Assembly (NCBI GenBank): GCA_023431345.1
Contig: JAEYWK010000096.1
Location: forward strand, 1 to 64,000
Length of the DNA stretch: 64,000 nucleotides
Direction of reading: 5' to 3'
Source: Pseudomonadota bacterium
GTDB taxonomy: Bacteria; Myxococcota_A; Polyangia; Polyangiales; Polyangiaceae
Shown here: one piece after another, positions 50,662 through 60,269 of the stretch
Numbering within the stretch: position 1 is the stretch's first letter
How the letters are laid out: each line of letters opens with the position of its first letter
Notes under the pieces: model-generated
Database searches by the model: none
What the model was told of the DNA's origin: nothing
Seen by the model: the letters and a program-made list of their open reading frames with translations, nothing else
Position numbers and translations under genes: made by a program

Positions 50662-51678
50662 GTGACGGGCTCTCTCCTTCCTCGCGTGCCAGCGGCGGCC
50701 CAGCGCGCCCAGCCGAGCCTGCGCAGCTTGCCGAGCTCGGCTTCTACCGTGGCACCGGAAGGGCAGGCAGCGCCCGGCGCGGAGCCGTCCGCGCCGCGGC
50801 GCCGGCTCTGGCTCTTCGCCGCGCTGTCGCTCGTGGCGGGGGTGCTCACGGTTAACGCGCTGCGTGACGACGCAAAGAACGTACGAGCCGACGTACGCAG
50901 CGGCAGCCCCGGCTTCAAGCAGTCCTCGACGGGTAAGAACATTCACTGGCAGAAGAGCGCCGTCACCATCTTCCTCGACGACTCGCTGAGCAAGCTCGGG
51001 CCAGGCGCGAGCGAGGCCGTGATGCAGGCCTTCGGGCGCTGGGTCGCGAGCGACCCCAACTTGCCGAGCATCAGCTTCGATACGGGCAAGACCTCGACGG
51101 AGCCGAAGCAAGACGGCAAGAGCACCGTGAGCTTCGGCCGCATCACCCACCCAGGTCACGAGCGCGACCTCGCGATCACCATCACCTACTCGGACGACGA
51201 GACCGGCGAAATCCTCGAAGCGGACGTGATTTTCAACGCCATGCACGCGCTCGGCGTGCTGAAAGAGCGCGCTCACGGCCATCACGGCGAGGGCCCGCGA
51301 CATTCCGGTGACGGACCCGCCGCCGGCACGCCAGCCGCGGGCGCTGCGGAGGCCGACGAGTGCGGCAGCCGCTACGACACCCAGAACGTGGCGACCCACG
51401 AAGCCGGGCACTTCTTCGGGCTCGGAGAGGACGTGATCGAGCGGCAGGCGACCATGTTCCTCAGCATCAGCCGCTGCGAAACGCACAAGCGCGAGCTTTC
51501 GCCGACCGATGTCAGCGCGGTGAGCACGCTCTACGCTTCGACCGTGAGCGAGGAAGAGCAGGCCGCGGGCCCGCGCGCGTGCAGCTTCGTGGGGCTGCCC
51601 GCGACGAGCTCTGCCCTGGCCTGGGCGCCCGCCGTCGCGCTCGCGCTCGCGCTGGGCCGTCGCCGGCGCGCCCGTTGA
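50662..51678 (+). CDS. Matrixin-type metalloprotease with a MYXO-CTERM-like tail
   Basis: GTG 50662 gives 338 residues. A transmembrane/signal helix lies at about 49-67 (LWLFAALSLVAGVLTVNALR). The protease core has VATHEAGHFFGLGED (HExxHxxGxxE/D) preceded by SAVTIFLDDSLSKLGPGASE and AITITYSDDETGEILEADVI, as in M10/matrixin-like enzymes. A His/Gly-rich insertion (HGHHGEGPRHSGDG) lies between. The end has a Cys (ACSFVGLPATS), a hydrophobic helix and RRRRAR, fitting the MYXO-CTERM sorting tail and suggesting surface anchoring. Confidence 0.86.
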   Translation: MTGSLLPRVPAAAQRAQPSLRSLPSSASTVAPEGQAAPGAEPSAPRRRLWLFAALSLVAGVLTVNALRDDAKNVRADVRSGSPGFKQSSTGKNIHWQKSAVTIFLDDSLSKLGPGASEAVMQAFGRWVASDPNLPSISFDTGKTSTEPKQDGKSTVSFGRITHPGHERDLAITITYSDDETGEILEADVIFNAMHALGVLKERAHGHHGEGPRHSGDGPAAGTPAAGAAEADECGSRYDTQNVATHEAGHFFGLGEDVIERQATMFLSISRCETHKRELSPTDVSAVSTLYASTVSEEEQAAGPRACSFVGLPATSSALAWAPAVALALALGRRRRAR

Positions 51679-51694
51679 TGCTACAACGCGCGGC

Positions 51695-52930
51695 GTGAAG
51701 CCACCGCCGCCCGCCGAGCGCCCCGCGCGCCGCACCGCGCTCAGCCAGCTCGGCGGTGAGATCGAGGTGTGGGGTGAGCCCCAAGGCGCCGAAGCGCTGC
51801 GCTCCGCGCTCGACGTCGACGCCACGGAGACGGGCGAGCTGCGCGACGTGCACGGCTTTCACAGCTACCCCGCGCGCATGCACCCGGAGACGGCGGCCCG
51901 GCTGATCGCCGCTTTGTCGAGCTCCGGGCAGACCGTGCTCGACCCGTTCTGCGGCAGCGGCACCGTGCTCGTCGAAGCGCGTCGCCTCGGCCGTCGCGGG
52001 GCGGGGTTCGACATCAACCCGCTGTCGCGCGAGCTGAGCTGGTTGAAGACGCTCGCCCCCGAAGACTCGTGGCTCGACGCGTTCGCGGAGGCGGCGGCGC
52101 AGGTCGCCGCGCACGCGGACGCGCGCCGCCAGCAGCGGGCCGGCGCTACCCGCCGCTACGCGGAGGTCGATCGGACCCAGTTCGCGCCCCACGTGCTCTT
52201 GGAGCTCGACGGCCTGCGCGACGGCATCTTGCGCGTCGAGTCGCCCGAGCTCCGGCGCGCGCTGCTGCTCGTGCTCTCGGCGCTGCTCACCAAGGTCAGC
52301 TCGCGCGGCGGCGACAGCAGCGAGCGCCCGAGCGAGAAGCGGATCGCGCCGGGGTTCCCCAGCCGCTTTTTGCTCAAGAAAGCCAGCGAGCTCGCGACCC
52401 GCTTGCGCAGCTACCGCGAGAGCCTACCCGAAGCGGCCCCCCCCGCGACCTGCGCGCTCGGCGATGCGCGCCAGCTGCCGGGGCTCGCGCCGCGCTCGGT
52501 CGCGCTCGTCGTGACTTCGCCGCCCTATCCCGGAGTCTACGACTACCTCGCTCATCACGACGACCGGCTGCGCTGGCTCGGCCTCTCGTCGCGCGACTTC
52601 GAGCAGCTCGAGATCGGCTCCCGGCGCGAGCTGCAGGGCGTGGCGTTCGGCCCGGCGCTCGCGCGCTGGGAGCGCGATCTCGAGGCGACGCTCGCGGCGC
52701 TCGCGCGAGGGCTGGCGAGCGTCGGGCAAATCGTGCTCTTGATCGCGGACTCGACGCTGGCCGAGCGCGCGCTCTACGCCGAGCGCGTGGTCGAGCAAGT
52801 AGCGCCGCGCGCCAAGCTGAAGCTCGCCGCTCGCGCGTCGCAGGCGCGCCCGCATTTCCACGGCGCAAGCCGCGCCGCGTTCGCGCGCAAGCCGCGCCGC
52901 GAGCACCTGCTGCTGCTGACTCCAGCCTGA
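51695..52930 (+). CDS. SAM-dependent DNA/RNA methyltransferase (TRM11-like/N4-N6 type)
   Basis: GTG 51695 gives 411 residues. Motif I (TVLDPFCGSGTVLVEARRLG) and AGFDINPLSRELSWLKTL bind SAM; the catalytic motif is VVTSPPYPGVYDYLAHHDD (TSPPY). Such arrangement occurs in DNA N4/N6 methylases and TRM11-like tRNA methylases. The sequence HGFHSYPARMHPETAARLIA precedes motif I, as in BREX/solitary methylase families. No restriction gene is alongside, so a solitary or tRNA-directed role is possible. It starts 16 bp after the matrixin stop. Confidence 0.82.
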   Translation: MKPPPPAERPARRTALSQLGGEIEVWGEPQGAEALRSALDVDATETGELRDVHGFHSYPARMHPETAARLIAALSSSGQTVLDPFCGSGTVLVEARRLGRRGAGFDINPLSRELSWLKTLAPEDSWLDAFAEAAAQVAAHADARRQQRAGATRRYAEVDRTQFAPHVLLELDGLRDGILRVESPELRRALLLVLSALLTKVSSRGGDSSERPSEKRIAPGFPSRFLLKKASELATRLRSYRESLPEAAPPATCALGDARQLPGLAPRSVALVVTSPPYPGVYDYLAHHDDRLRWLGLSSRDFEQLEIGSRRELQGVAFGPALARWERDLEATLAALARGLASVGQIVLLIADSTLAERALYAERVVEQVAPRAKLKLAARASQARPHFHGASRAAFARKPRREHLLLLTPA

Positions 52931-52945
52931 AGCGCCGAGCGCCGT

Positions 52946-53761
52946 CTAGCGCGCGCCGCGAAAGGGCAGCGCGGAGGCGGTCAAGACCAGCGCCCAAGCG
53001 ACGCCGATGCTCGCGTGCCCGAGCAGCAGATGCGGCAAGTGCGCCGACGCGCAGTGACAGTGGAGGAGCGCGTTCGCGGCGATGCCCGAGAGCGCGCCCG
53101 CCGCCGCCAGCGCCGACAGCGGGACGCGATCGCGTCGCTCGAACGCCCAATAGGTCACGAGGAGCGGCAAGCCGCTGAGCGCGCCGTAGCCGAAGCACTC
53201 GGCGGGGTTGCCCCAAGCCGCCAGCGCCTCAGCAGCGCCGCCGGCGCCGAGCGGAGAGAGCAGCGCCACGAGCGCCGGCAAGCCGAGCAGGCTGAGCGCC
53301 AGCGCTGGCCCGCGCGTCGCCGACGGCGAGCTCACTCCACGCAGCAACCAGCGTACGCCGACGAACAATCCGACGAGCAGCGCCGCGAGCAGCGTCCACA
53401 ACGCCACCGGCGAGTAGGGACCACCGAGCGCCTCGCGCGGCTCCATCCCGGCGTGCAGCGCGATCACGAGCAGCGCGACTCCCCACAGGGCCGCGACACG
53501 CAGCGGCGTCGGCAGCGCACGCAGCCGAGCCCGCGCCCCTCGCTCGGCCTGAAGCTCACGCTCCACGCCGCTGAAATCGACCGATTCCAACTTAGCTGGA
53601 AAGACGGCCGCCAGCTCTCTTCCGAGCGGGGCGGCGCCGTCGAACAAAGCCCGGCAGCTGGGGCAGCGGCTGAGGTGCTCCTCCACGTGCGGGCCAGCGG
53701 GAACGCCCCCGGCCACGAATCCAGCACGGATCTCAGGGCAGTCCAAAGCTCTAGCCGTCAT
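52946..53761 (-). CDS. Zinc-finger anti-sigma factor with NrsF-like membrane domain
   Basis: The 271-residue protein overlaps the ECF sigma stop by 4 bp. Residues 1-55 contain HVEEHLSRCPSCRALF, the HxxxCxxC zinc-binding anti-sigma (ZAS) motif. The rest holds about six hydrophobic helices (AALWGVALLVIALHAGM, LWTLLAALLVGLFVGVRWLL, LALSLLGLPALVALLSPL) with a CFGYGALSGLPLL segment, resembling NrsF-type membrane anti-sigma factors. It presumably holds the sigma factor at the membrane until a signal arrives. Confidence 0.84.
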   Translation of the reverse strand: MTARALDCPEIRAGFVAGGVPAGPHVEEHLSRCPSCRALFDGAAPLGRELAAVFPAKLESVDFSGVERELQAERGARARLRALPTPLRVAALWGVALLVIALHAGMEPREALGGPYSPVALWTLLAALLVGLFVGVRWLLRGVSSPSATRGPALALSLLGLPALVALLSPLGAGGAAEALAAWGNPAECFGYGALSGLPLLVTYWAFERRDRVPLSALAAAGALSGIAANALLHCHCASAHLPHLLLGHASIGVAWALVLTASALPFRGAR

Positions 53762-54366
53762 ATGCCGCCTCCGCCGGCGCGGTTACCGGCCGCCGGCAGC
53801 GCGTCGGTCAGCGCGGGAGCGTCGTCGCCGAGGGCTCGGCGGAGCCGCACGTACCCGCGGTGCGCTCGCACCTTCACGGCGCTCACGCTGGCGCCCACCA
53901 CTTGCGCCACCTCCGGGAACTCCAGCTCGTCGAACCAGTGCAGCTCGATCACTTCGCGTTGGTCGCGGGGCAGCTCCAAGAGCGCGCGGGCCAACGTGCG
54001 GCGAGCGTCGACCCGCTCCGCGCCCAGCGCCGCCACCGCCGGCTCCAGCCCGACCTGCGCCTCGAGCGAGCGCTCCGGGCGCCGCTTGTGACGCCGAAAG
54101 TACTCGCGCTTCAGGTTCATCGCGATGGTGAAGAGCCACGGCTTGAGCGCCTGCCGCTGATCGAAGTCAGCGCGCGCCCGGTGCAGCTGCAAGAACGTCT
54201 GCTGAACGAGATCATTCGCCTCTTCGCGCGCGTAGAGCTCACGCAGCATCGCCCGCAACAGCAGCGGCGCGTAGCGCTCGAAGATGACGCGAAACGCCGC
54301 GCTGTCGCCCTGCACGTAGGCGATCATCAGCTGCTCGTCGCTTCGCGTATCGGACAACGGCGCCAC
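53758..54366 (-). CDS. ECF-type RNA polymerase sigma factor, paired with anti-sigma
   Basis: This 202-residue sigma has region 2 (MIAYVQGDSAAFRVIFERYA, EEANDLVQQTFLQLHRARAD) and region 4 (LLELPRDQREVIELHWFDEL, EVAQVVGASVSAVKVRAHRG). A Gly-rich tail (AAGNRAGGGGI) follows. Its ATG is close to the divergent YyaL-like gene (77 bp between starts), and the stop overlaps the anti-sigma start by 4 bp. Confidence 0.92.
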   Translation of the reverse strand: MAPLSDTRSDEQLMIAYVQGDSAAFRVIFERYAPLLLRAMLRELYAREEANDLVQQTFLQLHRARADFDQRQALKPWLFTIAMNLKREYFRRHKRRPERSLEAQVGLEPAVAALGAERVDARRTLARALLELPRDQREVIELHWFDELEFPEVAQVVGASVSAVKVRAHRGYVRLRRALGDDAPALTDALPAAGNRAGGGGI

Positions 54367-54442
54367 GGTAGAACGGAGACTGAAGGGCAGCCACTGGGTT
54401 TTGCGCAGGCTGCGGCGTGCTGTTCATGCTAGCGCAACCCGC

Positions 54443-56494
54443 ATGACCGCGGAAAATAGGCTGGCTCGAGAGACGAGCCCTTACCTGCTCCAGCACGCGC
54501 ACAACCCGGTCGATTGGTACGCTTGGGGTGAGGAGGCGCTCGCGCGCGCCAAGCGAGAAGACCGCCCCATTCTGCTCAGCATCGGCTACGCGGCTTGCCA
54601 CTGGTGTCACGTGATGGAGCGCGAGTCCTTCGAAAACCCGGAGATCGCGCGGCTGATGAACGAATCATTCGTGTGCATCAAAGTCGACCGCGAAGAGCGC
54701 CCCGACATCGACGACATCTACATGAGCGCGACCGTCGCCATGTCGGGCAGCGGCGGCTGGCCGATGACGGTGTTTCTCACGCCCGATCAACAGCCGTTCT
54801 TTGCCGGCACCTACTTTCCGCCGACCGACCGCCAGGGCCGCCCCGGCTTCCGAACGGTGCTGACCAAGCTCGCCGAGCTCTGGCGTGACGAACGCGACGC
54901 CCTGCTGGGTCAAGCTCGCGAGCTCACGGCCCACGTGCAGCAGCTGGCCGCCCCGGGCCCGAGCGGCAGCTTGAGCCTCGAGAGCCAGCGCCAGGCGGTG
55001 GCGCAGCTCGCGCAGAGCTACGACCGGCGCTACGGCGGCTTCGGCAAAGCGCCCAAATTTCCGCCGGCGCAGAGCCTCGAGCTCCTGGCCCGCTTCGCGC
55101 GGCGCACCGGTGACGCTCAGGCCCTCGACATGCTGCGCGGCACCTTGAACGGCATGAAGTCGGGCGGCATGTACGACCAGCTCGGCGGCGGCTTCGCGCG
55201 TTACAGCACCGACGAGCGCTGGCACGTGCCGCACTTCGAGAAGATGCTGTACGACAACGCGCAGCTCGCCAAGATCTACGCGGAGGCTTTTCAGCTCACC
55301 GCTGACGCCGAGTACGCGCGCATCGCCCGCGAGACGCTCGACTACGTCGCCCGCGAGATGCAGAGCCCCGAGGGCGGCTACTATTCGGCGACCGACGCCG
55401 ACAGCGAAGGAATCGAGGGGAAGTTCTTCGTTTGGGAGCCGCACGAGGTCGAAGACTTGCTCGGCGCTGACGAAGCCGCGCGCTTCTGCGCCTATTACGA
55501 TGTCACGCCGCAGGGTAACTGGGAGGGGCTCAGCGTGCTCACGGCCATGCGCAGCGCGGCCGAGGTCGCGAGCGAGCTCGGCATCGGCGAAGGCGAGCTG
55601 AGGGCGTCGCTCGAGCGCGCTCGCGTGGTGCTGTACGCGGCGCGTCGAGAGCGCGTCCCCCCGCTGCTCGACGACAAGGTGCTGGTGGCCTGGAACGGCT
55701 TGATGATCGACGCCTTCGCGACGGGCGAGCGGCTGTTCCCCGGGCGCGGCTACGGCGTCTCCGCGGCGCGCGCCGCCCATTTCCTGCGGACTCGGCTGGC
55801 GCGACCCGACGGCGGCGTGTTCCGCACCTACCGCGCCGGCAAGGCCCACCTCTCCGGGTACCTCGAGGACTACGCCTACCTCGCGCAGGGCTTGGTCAGC
55901 CTCTACGAAGCGAGCGGCGACGAAGGCCAGCTGCGCGAGGCGGAGCGGCTCGCCGAGCGGCTGCTGCGCGATTTCGGAGACGCCGATGGCGCCTTCTACC
56001 AAACGGCGCACGATCACGAGGCCTTGATCGCGCGCGTACGCGACGGTCACGACGGCGCGCTGCCGAACGCCAACGCCATCGCCGCCCACGCCCTGGCGCG
56101 CCTAGCCCGGCACTTGGATCGCCCGGCTTGGGAGGAGCGAGCGCTGAGCGCTCTGAGCGGCTACGCCAAGGGCCTCGAGCGACTGCCGCGCGCCTTCGGC
56201 AGCACGTTGAACGCGCTCGACTTCATGAGCGAGCGCGGACCCGAGCTGGTGCTGGTCGGCGACCCGGCGCGCGACGACTACCAGGCCCTGGCCGCCCAGC
56301 TCGCCCGCCACTATTCGCCGAATCGCATCGAGGCGCGCGTCCACCCGGGCGCTACGGCCAGCCTGCCGCTCGCCGCCGGCAAGCAGGAGGTCGCGGGGCG
56401 GGCCGCGCTCTACGTTTGCCGTAACTTCACTTGCGCCGCCCCCGTCACGGAGCCAGCGCAAGTCGCGGCCGCGCTCACCGACGCGCAAATCTAG
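54443..56494 (+). CDS. YyaL/DUF255-type thioredoxin domain protein
   Basis: ATG 54443 (MTAENRLARETSPYLLQHAH) gives 683 residues, normal for this family. The N-terminal thioredoxin-like domain has NPVDWYAWGEEALARAKRED, GYAACHWCHVMERESFENPE (CHWC) and IKVDREERPDIDDIYM, typical of YyaL/spermatogenesis-associated-20 proteins. The C-terminal half has an (alpha/alpha)6 glycosidase-like fold (GGMYDQLGGGFARYSTDERW, HFEKMLYDNAQLAKIYAEAF). No proven enzymatic role is known for the bacterial family. Confidence 0.92.
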   Translation: MTAENRLARETSPYLLQHAHNPVDWYAWGEEALARAKREDRPILLSIGYAACHWCHVMERESFENPEIARLMNESFVCIKVDREERPDIDDIYMSATVAMSGSGGWPMTVFLTPDQQPFFAGTYFPPTDRQGRPGFRTVLTKLAELWRDERDALLGQARELTAHVQQLAAPGPSGSLSLESQRQAVAQLAQSYDRRYGGFGKAPKFPPAQSLELLARFARRTGDAQALDMLRGTLNGMKSGGMYDQLGGGFARYSTDERWHVPHFEKMLYDNAQLAKIYAEAFQLTADAEYARIARETLDYVAREMQSPEGGYYSATDADSEGIEGKFFVWEPHEVEDLLGADEAARFCAYYDVTPQGNWEGLSVLTAMRSAAEVASELGIGEGELRASLERARVVLYAARRERVPPLLDDKVLVAWNGLMIDAFATGERLFPGRGYGVSAARAAHFLRTRLARPDGGVFRTYRAGKAHLSGYLEDYAYLAQGLVSLYEASGDEGQLREAERLAERLLRDFGDADGAFYQTAHDHEALIARVRDGHDGALPNANAIAAHALARLARHLDRPAWEERALSALSGYAKGLERLPRAFGSTLNALDFMSERGPELVLVGDPARDDYQALAAQLARHYSPNRIEARVHPGATASLPLAAGKQEVAGRAALYVCRNFTCAAPVTEPAQVAAALTDAQI

Positions 56495-56532
56495 GCCGCG
56501 AACGCGGCCTTCCGTGGCAAGCTCGCGGCCGC

Positions 56533-57252
56533 TTGTTCCGCGAGCTCGATCCTCAGCGCATCATCGAGACGAGCGAAACGCTGCGCCGGCGCATCGAAGA
56601 GCGCTTCCCCGCCTCGGGCCTGAGCCGGATCGCGGCCGAGCTCAGCGAGGTGGCGCGCTCCGCGGAGCAGGTTTCGAAATGGCTCTCGCGTCCGATCAAA
56701 TGGGTGCGCGTGGCCGTCGCGGTAGCGGTCGCGGTCTTGGCGCTGCTGGTGGTCGCGGCCCTGCGCGTCGTGAACCTGGAAGTGACAGGCGTCGGCTTGT
56801 TGGAAACGGCGCAAGGCGTGGAAGCCGCCGTCAACGACCTGGTGTTCGTCGCCGTCGCCATCTATTTCCTGATCGGCATCGAGGCGCGCATCAAGCGGGC
56901 GCGTGCCCTCAAAGAGCTGCACGTCTTGCGTTCGATGGCCCACGTCATCGACATGCATCAGCTCACCAAAGATCCCGAGCGCTTGCTGCACGCCGATAGC
57001 AGCAGTGACACCGCCTCCTCGCCCAAGCGCGACATGACGCCGTTCCAGCTCACGCGCTACCTCGACTACTCGAGCGAGCTCTTGGCGCTGCTCAGCAAGG
57101 TCGCGGCCATCTACGTGCAGCGCTTCAACGACAGCGAGACGCTGCGCGCCGCGGGCGACATCGAGGATCTGACGGTCGGGCTCAGCCGCAACATCTGGCA
57201 AAAGATCATGATCCTCGACCGGGTGCACGAAGGGCCGACGACGCCCGCGTAG
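56533..57252 (+). CDS. Two-helix membrane protein of unknown function
   Basis: The frame is open from 56431 within the YyaL-like gene; I prefer the TTG at 56533 (LFRELDPQRIIETSETLRRR), 38 bp after the YyaL stop, giving 239 residues. Two hydrophobic segments (WVRVAVAVAVAVLALLVVAA and VNDLVFVAVAIYFLIGIEAR) sit between amphipathic helices (ELSEVARSAEQVSKWLSRPI, RYLDYSSELLALLSKVAAIY). I do not recognise the family. Confidence 0.66.
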   Translation: MFRELDPQRIIETSETLRRRIEERFPASGLSRIAAELSEVARSAEQVSKWLSRPIKWVRVAVAVAVAVLALLVVAALRVVNLEVTGVGLLETAQGVEAAVNDLVFVAVAIYFLIGIEARIKRARALKELHVLRSMAHVIDMHQLTKDPERLLHADSSSDTASSPKRDMTPFQLTRYLDYSSELLALLSKVAAIYVQRFNDSETLRAAGDIEDLTVGLSRNIWQKIMILDRVHEGPTTPA

Positions 57253-57317
57253 GCTCGGGCACGCGCCGCTCGGCCGCCGCGCGTGGCGCCTCGCGAGCGC
57301 CCAGTCGCCCGCTCGCT

Positions 57318-59048
57318 TCAGTCGCCGGTCGGCAGCGGCTCGGCTTCGGGCGCGGCGGCGCGCTGCTCTTTCAGGCTCTCGCGCGCCTTCTCGTCGAGGG
57401 CGGAGCTGGCGCGCTCTTGCTCCGGCCGGTTCTGCTTCCACCACAGCTCGGCTCGTTCGTCCGTCCAAGGGTGCTCGAAGCGGAGCGCGGACAGCGCATC
57501 CGACAGCTCCCGCGCGGTCTGCGGGCGCTTGTTGGGGTTCTTCTCCAGGCACTGCATCACGAGCGCCTCGAGGCCGGGATGAAGGGGGCGATCGACGCGA
57601 CGCGACGGCAAGACCGGCTTCTGGTGCGCGTGCATCACCAGCATGTCGTGGCGCGTGTCCGCCTCGAACACGCGCTTGCCGGTGAGCAGCCAGTAACCCA
57701 CGCAGCCGAGCGCGTAAAGATCCGCGCGCGCGTCGACAGGCGCCTGAAAGCGCAGCATCTCGGGCGCCATCACCGCGGGCGTGCCGACGAACTGCTTCTC
57801 GTCTTCCAGCTCCTCGGGGGTGAGGTGGCGATCGAGCACGAGGCCGAAATCGAGCACCTTGACGAAGTCGAAATCACCGCCCACGGCGCAGGTGAGCACG
57901 TTGGCCGGCTTGATGTCGCGGTGCACGAAGCTCAGGGCGTGGGCCTCACGCAGCGAGTGACAGACCTGCTTCATCAAGCTCGCCACTCGCTCCGCCGGCT
58001 GCGGCCCGAAGCGCTCGACGAGCGTCATCAGGTCGATGCCCTCGAGCAGCTCCATCACGTAGTAGAAGGCGCCCTCGCGCGTGATGCCGAAATCGTAGAC
58101 TTGGATGGTGTGCGGAGAGCGCAGCGACGCGGTGGTGCGCACCTCGCGCGTAAAGAGCCGTAGCAGCCGCTCCGAGTCGGCGGGGCCGTGGTCGATCAAC
58201 ACCTTGGGCCGAATCAGCTTCACGGCCGCAGGCCGGCGCAGCATCCGGTGGTTGGCGCGCCACACCTCGGCCATGCCGCCCACCCCGAGGCGCTCTACCA
58301 GCTTGTAGCTGCCGACCTCGCGCGCTTTGACGATGCCCTCCGCCAAGCGATGGACGATCTTGGAAATCTGCACCGCCACCAGCGCTGCCAGCAGCGGCGA
58401 CGACAGCACCACCAACAGCTCGCGAAAGTCGTAGTGCGTGTGCGCGCGCATCAACACCAGGCCCAGCGGGTCCATGGCCGCCGCGACCAGCATGACGGCC
58501 ATGGCCTTACCGGGAACGGTGGGGATGAGCGCCCCGAACGCCAAGATCGGGATCACGACCGGCGATACCTGGCGCAGCAAGTCACCGTCCGTCGACGCCT
58601 GCGAGTGACGCAGCACCCCGAGCGCCAACGAAATGGCGAACAGGTAGACGTTGCCGAGGTCGGCCACGTTCTGCGGCGGCACCTTCGGCAGCTTCGCCAC
58701 GCCGAATAGCGCGAGGCTCAGCACCAAGCCGGCGATCGACACCTTGACCGCGGTGTGCGCCACGGAGCCGAGCTCGCTCGTCCCGAGCAGGCCTACCCAC
58801 GCCAAGTACGCCGCGAAGGCCAGCGCGCCCGACAAGCCGATCTTGCTGAGCCGCTGCACGGCCGCTTCGAGCATGCTGCTCGAGAGCTGGCGGTTGGCGG
58901 CGCCGCGCACCGCCTCGGCTTGATTCCAGACGCTGACGTCGAGCCGCCGGGGCTCCGCCTCGATCAGCTGGACGTCGTCGGGCTCGAGCCGAGGCAAATC
59001 GCCCTCCGCTTCGGGCGCGGGGCGTCGCGGAGCCTCGGGTGACGACAC
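57318..59048 (-). CDS. Ser/Thr protein kinase with an integral-membrane N-terminus
   Basis: I chose GTG 59048 (VSSPEAPRRPAPEAEGDLPR), giving 576 residues. About six hydrophobic helices fill residues 65-250 (LSGALAFAAYLAWVGLLGTS, VSPVVIPILAFGALIPTVPG, LLVVLSSPLLAALVAVQISK), followed by a kinase domain: RLGVGGMAEVWRANHRM, Lys in PAAVKLIRP, VHRDIKPANVL, DFGLVLD and GTPAVMAPEM, intact for catalysis. In most Hanks kinases of myxobacteria a single helix follows the kinase domain; here a multi-pass domain precedes it, perhaps a sensor of membrane state. Confidence 0.9.
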   Translation of the reverse strand: MSSPEAPRRPAPEAEGDLPRLEPDDVQLIEAEPRRLDVSVWNQAEAVRGAANRQLSSSMLEAAVQRLSKIGLSGALAFAAYLAWVGLLGTSELGSVAHTAVKVSIAGLVLSLALFGVAKLPKVPPQNVADLGNVYLFAISLALGVLRHSQASTDGDLLRQVSPVVIPILAFGALIPTVPGKAMAVMLVAAAMDPLGLVLMRAHTHYDFRELLVVLSSPLLAALVAVQISKIVHRLAEGIVKAREVGSYKLVERLGVGGMAEVWRANHRMLRRPAAVKLIRPKVLIDHGPADSERLLRLFTREVRTTASLRSPHTIQVYDFGITREGAFYYVMELLEGIDLMTLVERFGPQPAERVASLMKQVCHSLREAHALSFVHRDIKPANVLTCAVGGDFDFVKVLDFGLVLDRHLTPEELEDEKQFVGTPAVMAPEMLRFQAPVDARADLYALGCVGYWLLTGKRVFEADTRHDMLVMHAHQKPVLPSRRVDRPLHPGLEALVMQCLEKNPNKRPQTARELSDALSALRFEHPWTDERAELWWKQNRPEQERASSALDEKARESLKEQRAAAPEAEPLPTGD

Positions 59049-59159
59049 GCCGCGAGCATAGTGCAAACGCGCCCGAGAGCAGCCGAAAGCGTCGCCCGAC
59101 CCTGAAGCTACGCGTAACTAGAGCGACAAACGCCGGTCGCCGTCGCCTGTCTCGCGCCG

Positions 59160-60269
59160 CTACGCGCTCTCGGCGCTGCCGCCGCGACCGAACACCCGCA
59201 CGTCGAGCACGCGCCGCACCGCTTCGAGCTCGCCGCTGAGCTCGGCCGCGGCTGCATCGATGTTCGATAGGTCGCCGTGCTTCGCTTGGCGCTCGCTGGC
59301 CTCCGCGAGGCGGGCCATGCGCACCGCGCCGAAGTTGCCGGAGGCGCCCTTGATGGCGTGAATCACGTTCAGGTAGGCGCGCTGATCGCGAGCCTGCGCC
59401 GCGAGGCCGAGCGCGACCAGGCGCCGGCCCATGTCGTCGAGATAAATGAGCGACAGCTCTTCGACGATCTCGGGCGTGCCCGCTTCGTGGGCCAGCTCTT
59501 CGAGCCGCGAGAGGTCGACCACCACTTCACGCGGCGCGACGGGCAGCGGCCCCGGCTCGCTCGTGCGCTCTTGCACGTCCGGCGGCTCGGAGTCGATGCT
59601 CGGCAGCAGCCAGTCGAGCACCTTCTTGCGCAGCCGGCCGAGCGAGAACGGCTTGGCCAGGAAGTCGTCCATACCGGCGTCGAGGCAAGCGCGGCGCGCC
59701 CCCGAAACCGCGCCCGCCGTGACGGCCACGATCGGGACGCGGCTTCGACCAGCTTCCAGCTGACGAATGTGGCGCGCGGCCGTGAGCCCGTCCATCTCCG
59801 GCATCTGACAATCCATCAAGATCAAGTCGTAGCGACCGGGCCTGAACGCGCGCACGGCGTCGGAGCCCGAGCCCACCTTGTCGACTTGGCAGCCCATCGG
59901 CTCGAGCACGTGCTCGATCAACGCGCGATTGAAGGAGTTGTCTTCCGCGAGCAGCACGCGGCGCCCGGACAGCAGCGCGGAGACCCGCGGCGCGGCCTTG
60001 AACTCGCCCGAGCTCGGCGGGCTCGACTTGGCGATCTGGTGCGCGGCCAGCAGCCGGTCGACCACGTCCAGCAGCTCGCGGCCAGAGCGGTGCACGTTCT
60101 CGGCCGCCAAGCGCTGGGCGGTGTCGAGCTCGCTCTCGAGCAAGAGCTCGGTCGAGCCGAGCACGTTCGTCATCGGGTCACGCAGGTCGTGGCTCAGCTT
60201 GCGCAGCAGCTCGAGCGCGGCGTCTCCGTCCAGCCGGGGGGGGCGAGAGTCGCGGCTGCGTCGGTTCAA
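59160..60269 (-). CDS. DHp-REC-HPt phosphorelay protein lacking an ATPase domain
   Basis: The TTG at 60269 overlaps the NtrC-type gene stop by 4 bp and gives 369 residues. Residues 18-78 look like a histidine-kinase DHp (LRKLSHDLRDPMTNVLGSTE, His27), followed directly by a receiver domain (RVLLAEDNSFNRALIEHVL, Asp153 in LILMDCQMPEMDG, Lys206 in FLAKPFSLG) and an HPt domain (VIHAIKGASGNFGAVRMARL, His304). No N/G1/G2 ATP-binding boxes occur. It is likely a relay intermediate phosphorylated by another kinase. Confidence 0.88.
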   Translation of the reverse strand: MNRRSRDSRPPRLDGDAALELLRKLSHDLRDPMTNVLGSTELLLESELDTAQRLAAENVHRSGRELLDVVDRLLAAHQIAKSSPPSSGEFKAAPRVSALLSGRRVLLAEDNSFNRALIEHVLEPMGCQVDKVGSGSDAVRAFRPGRYDLILMDCQMPEMDGLTAARHIRQLEAGRSRVPIVAVTAGAVSGARRACLDAGMDDFLAKPFSLGRLRKKVLDWLLPSIDSEPPDVQERTSEPGPLPVAPREVVVDLSRLEELAHEAGTPEIVEELSLIYLDDMGRRLVALGLAAQARDQRAYLNVIHAIKGASGNFGAVRMARLAEASERQAKHGDLSNIDAAAAELSGELEAVRRVLDVRVFGRGGSAESA

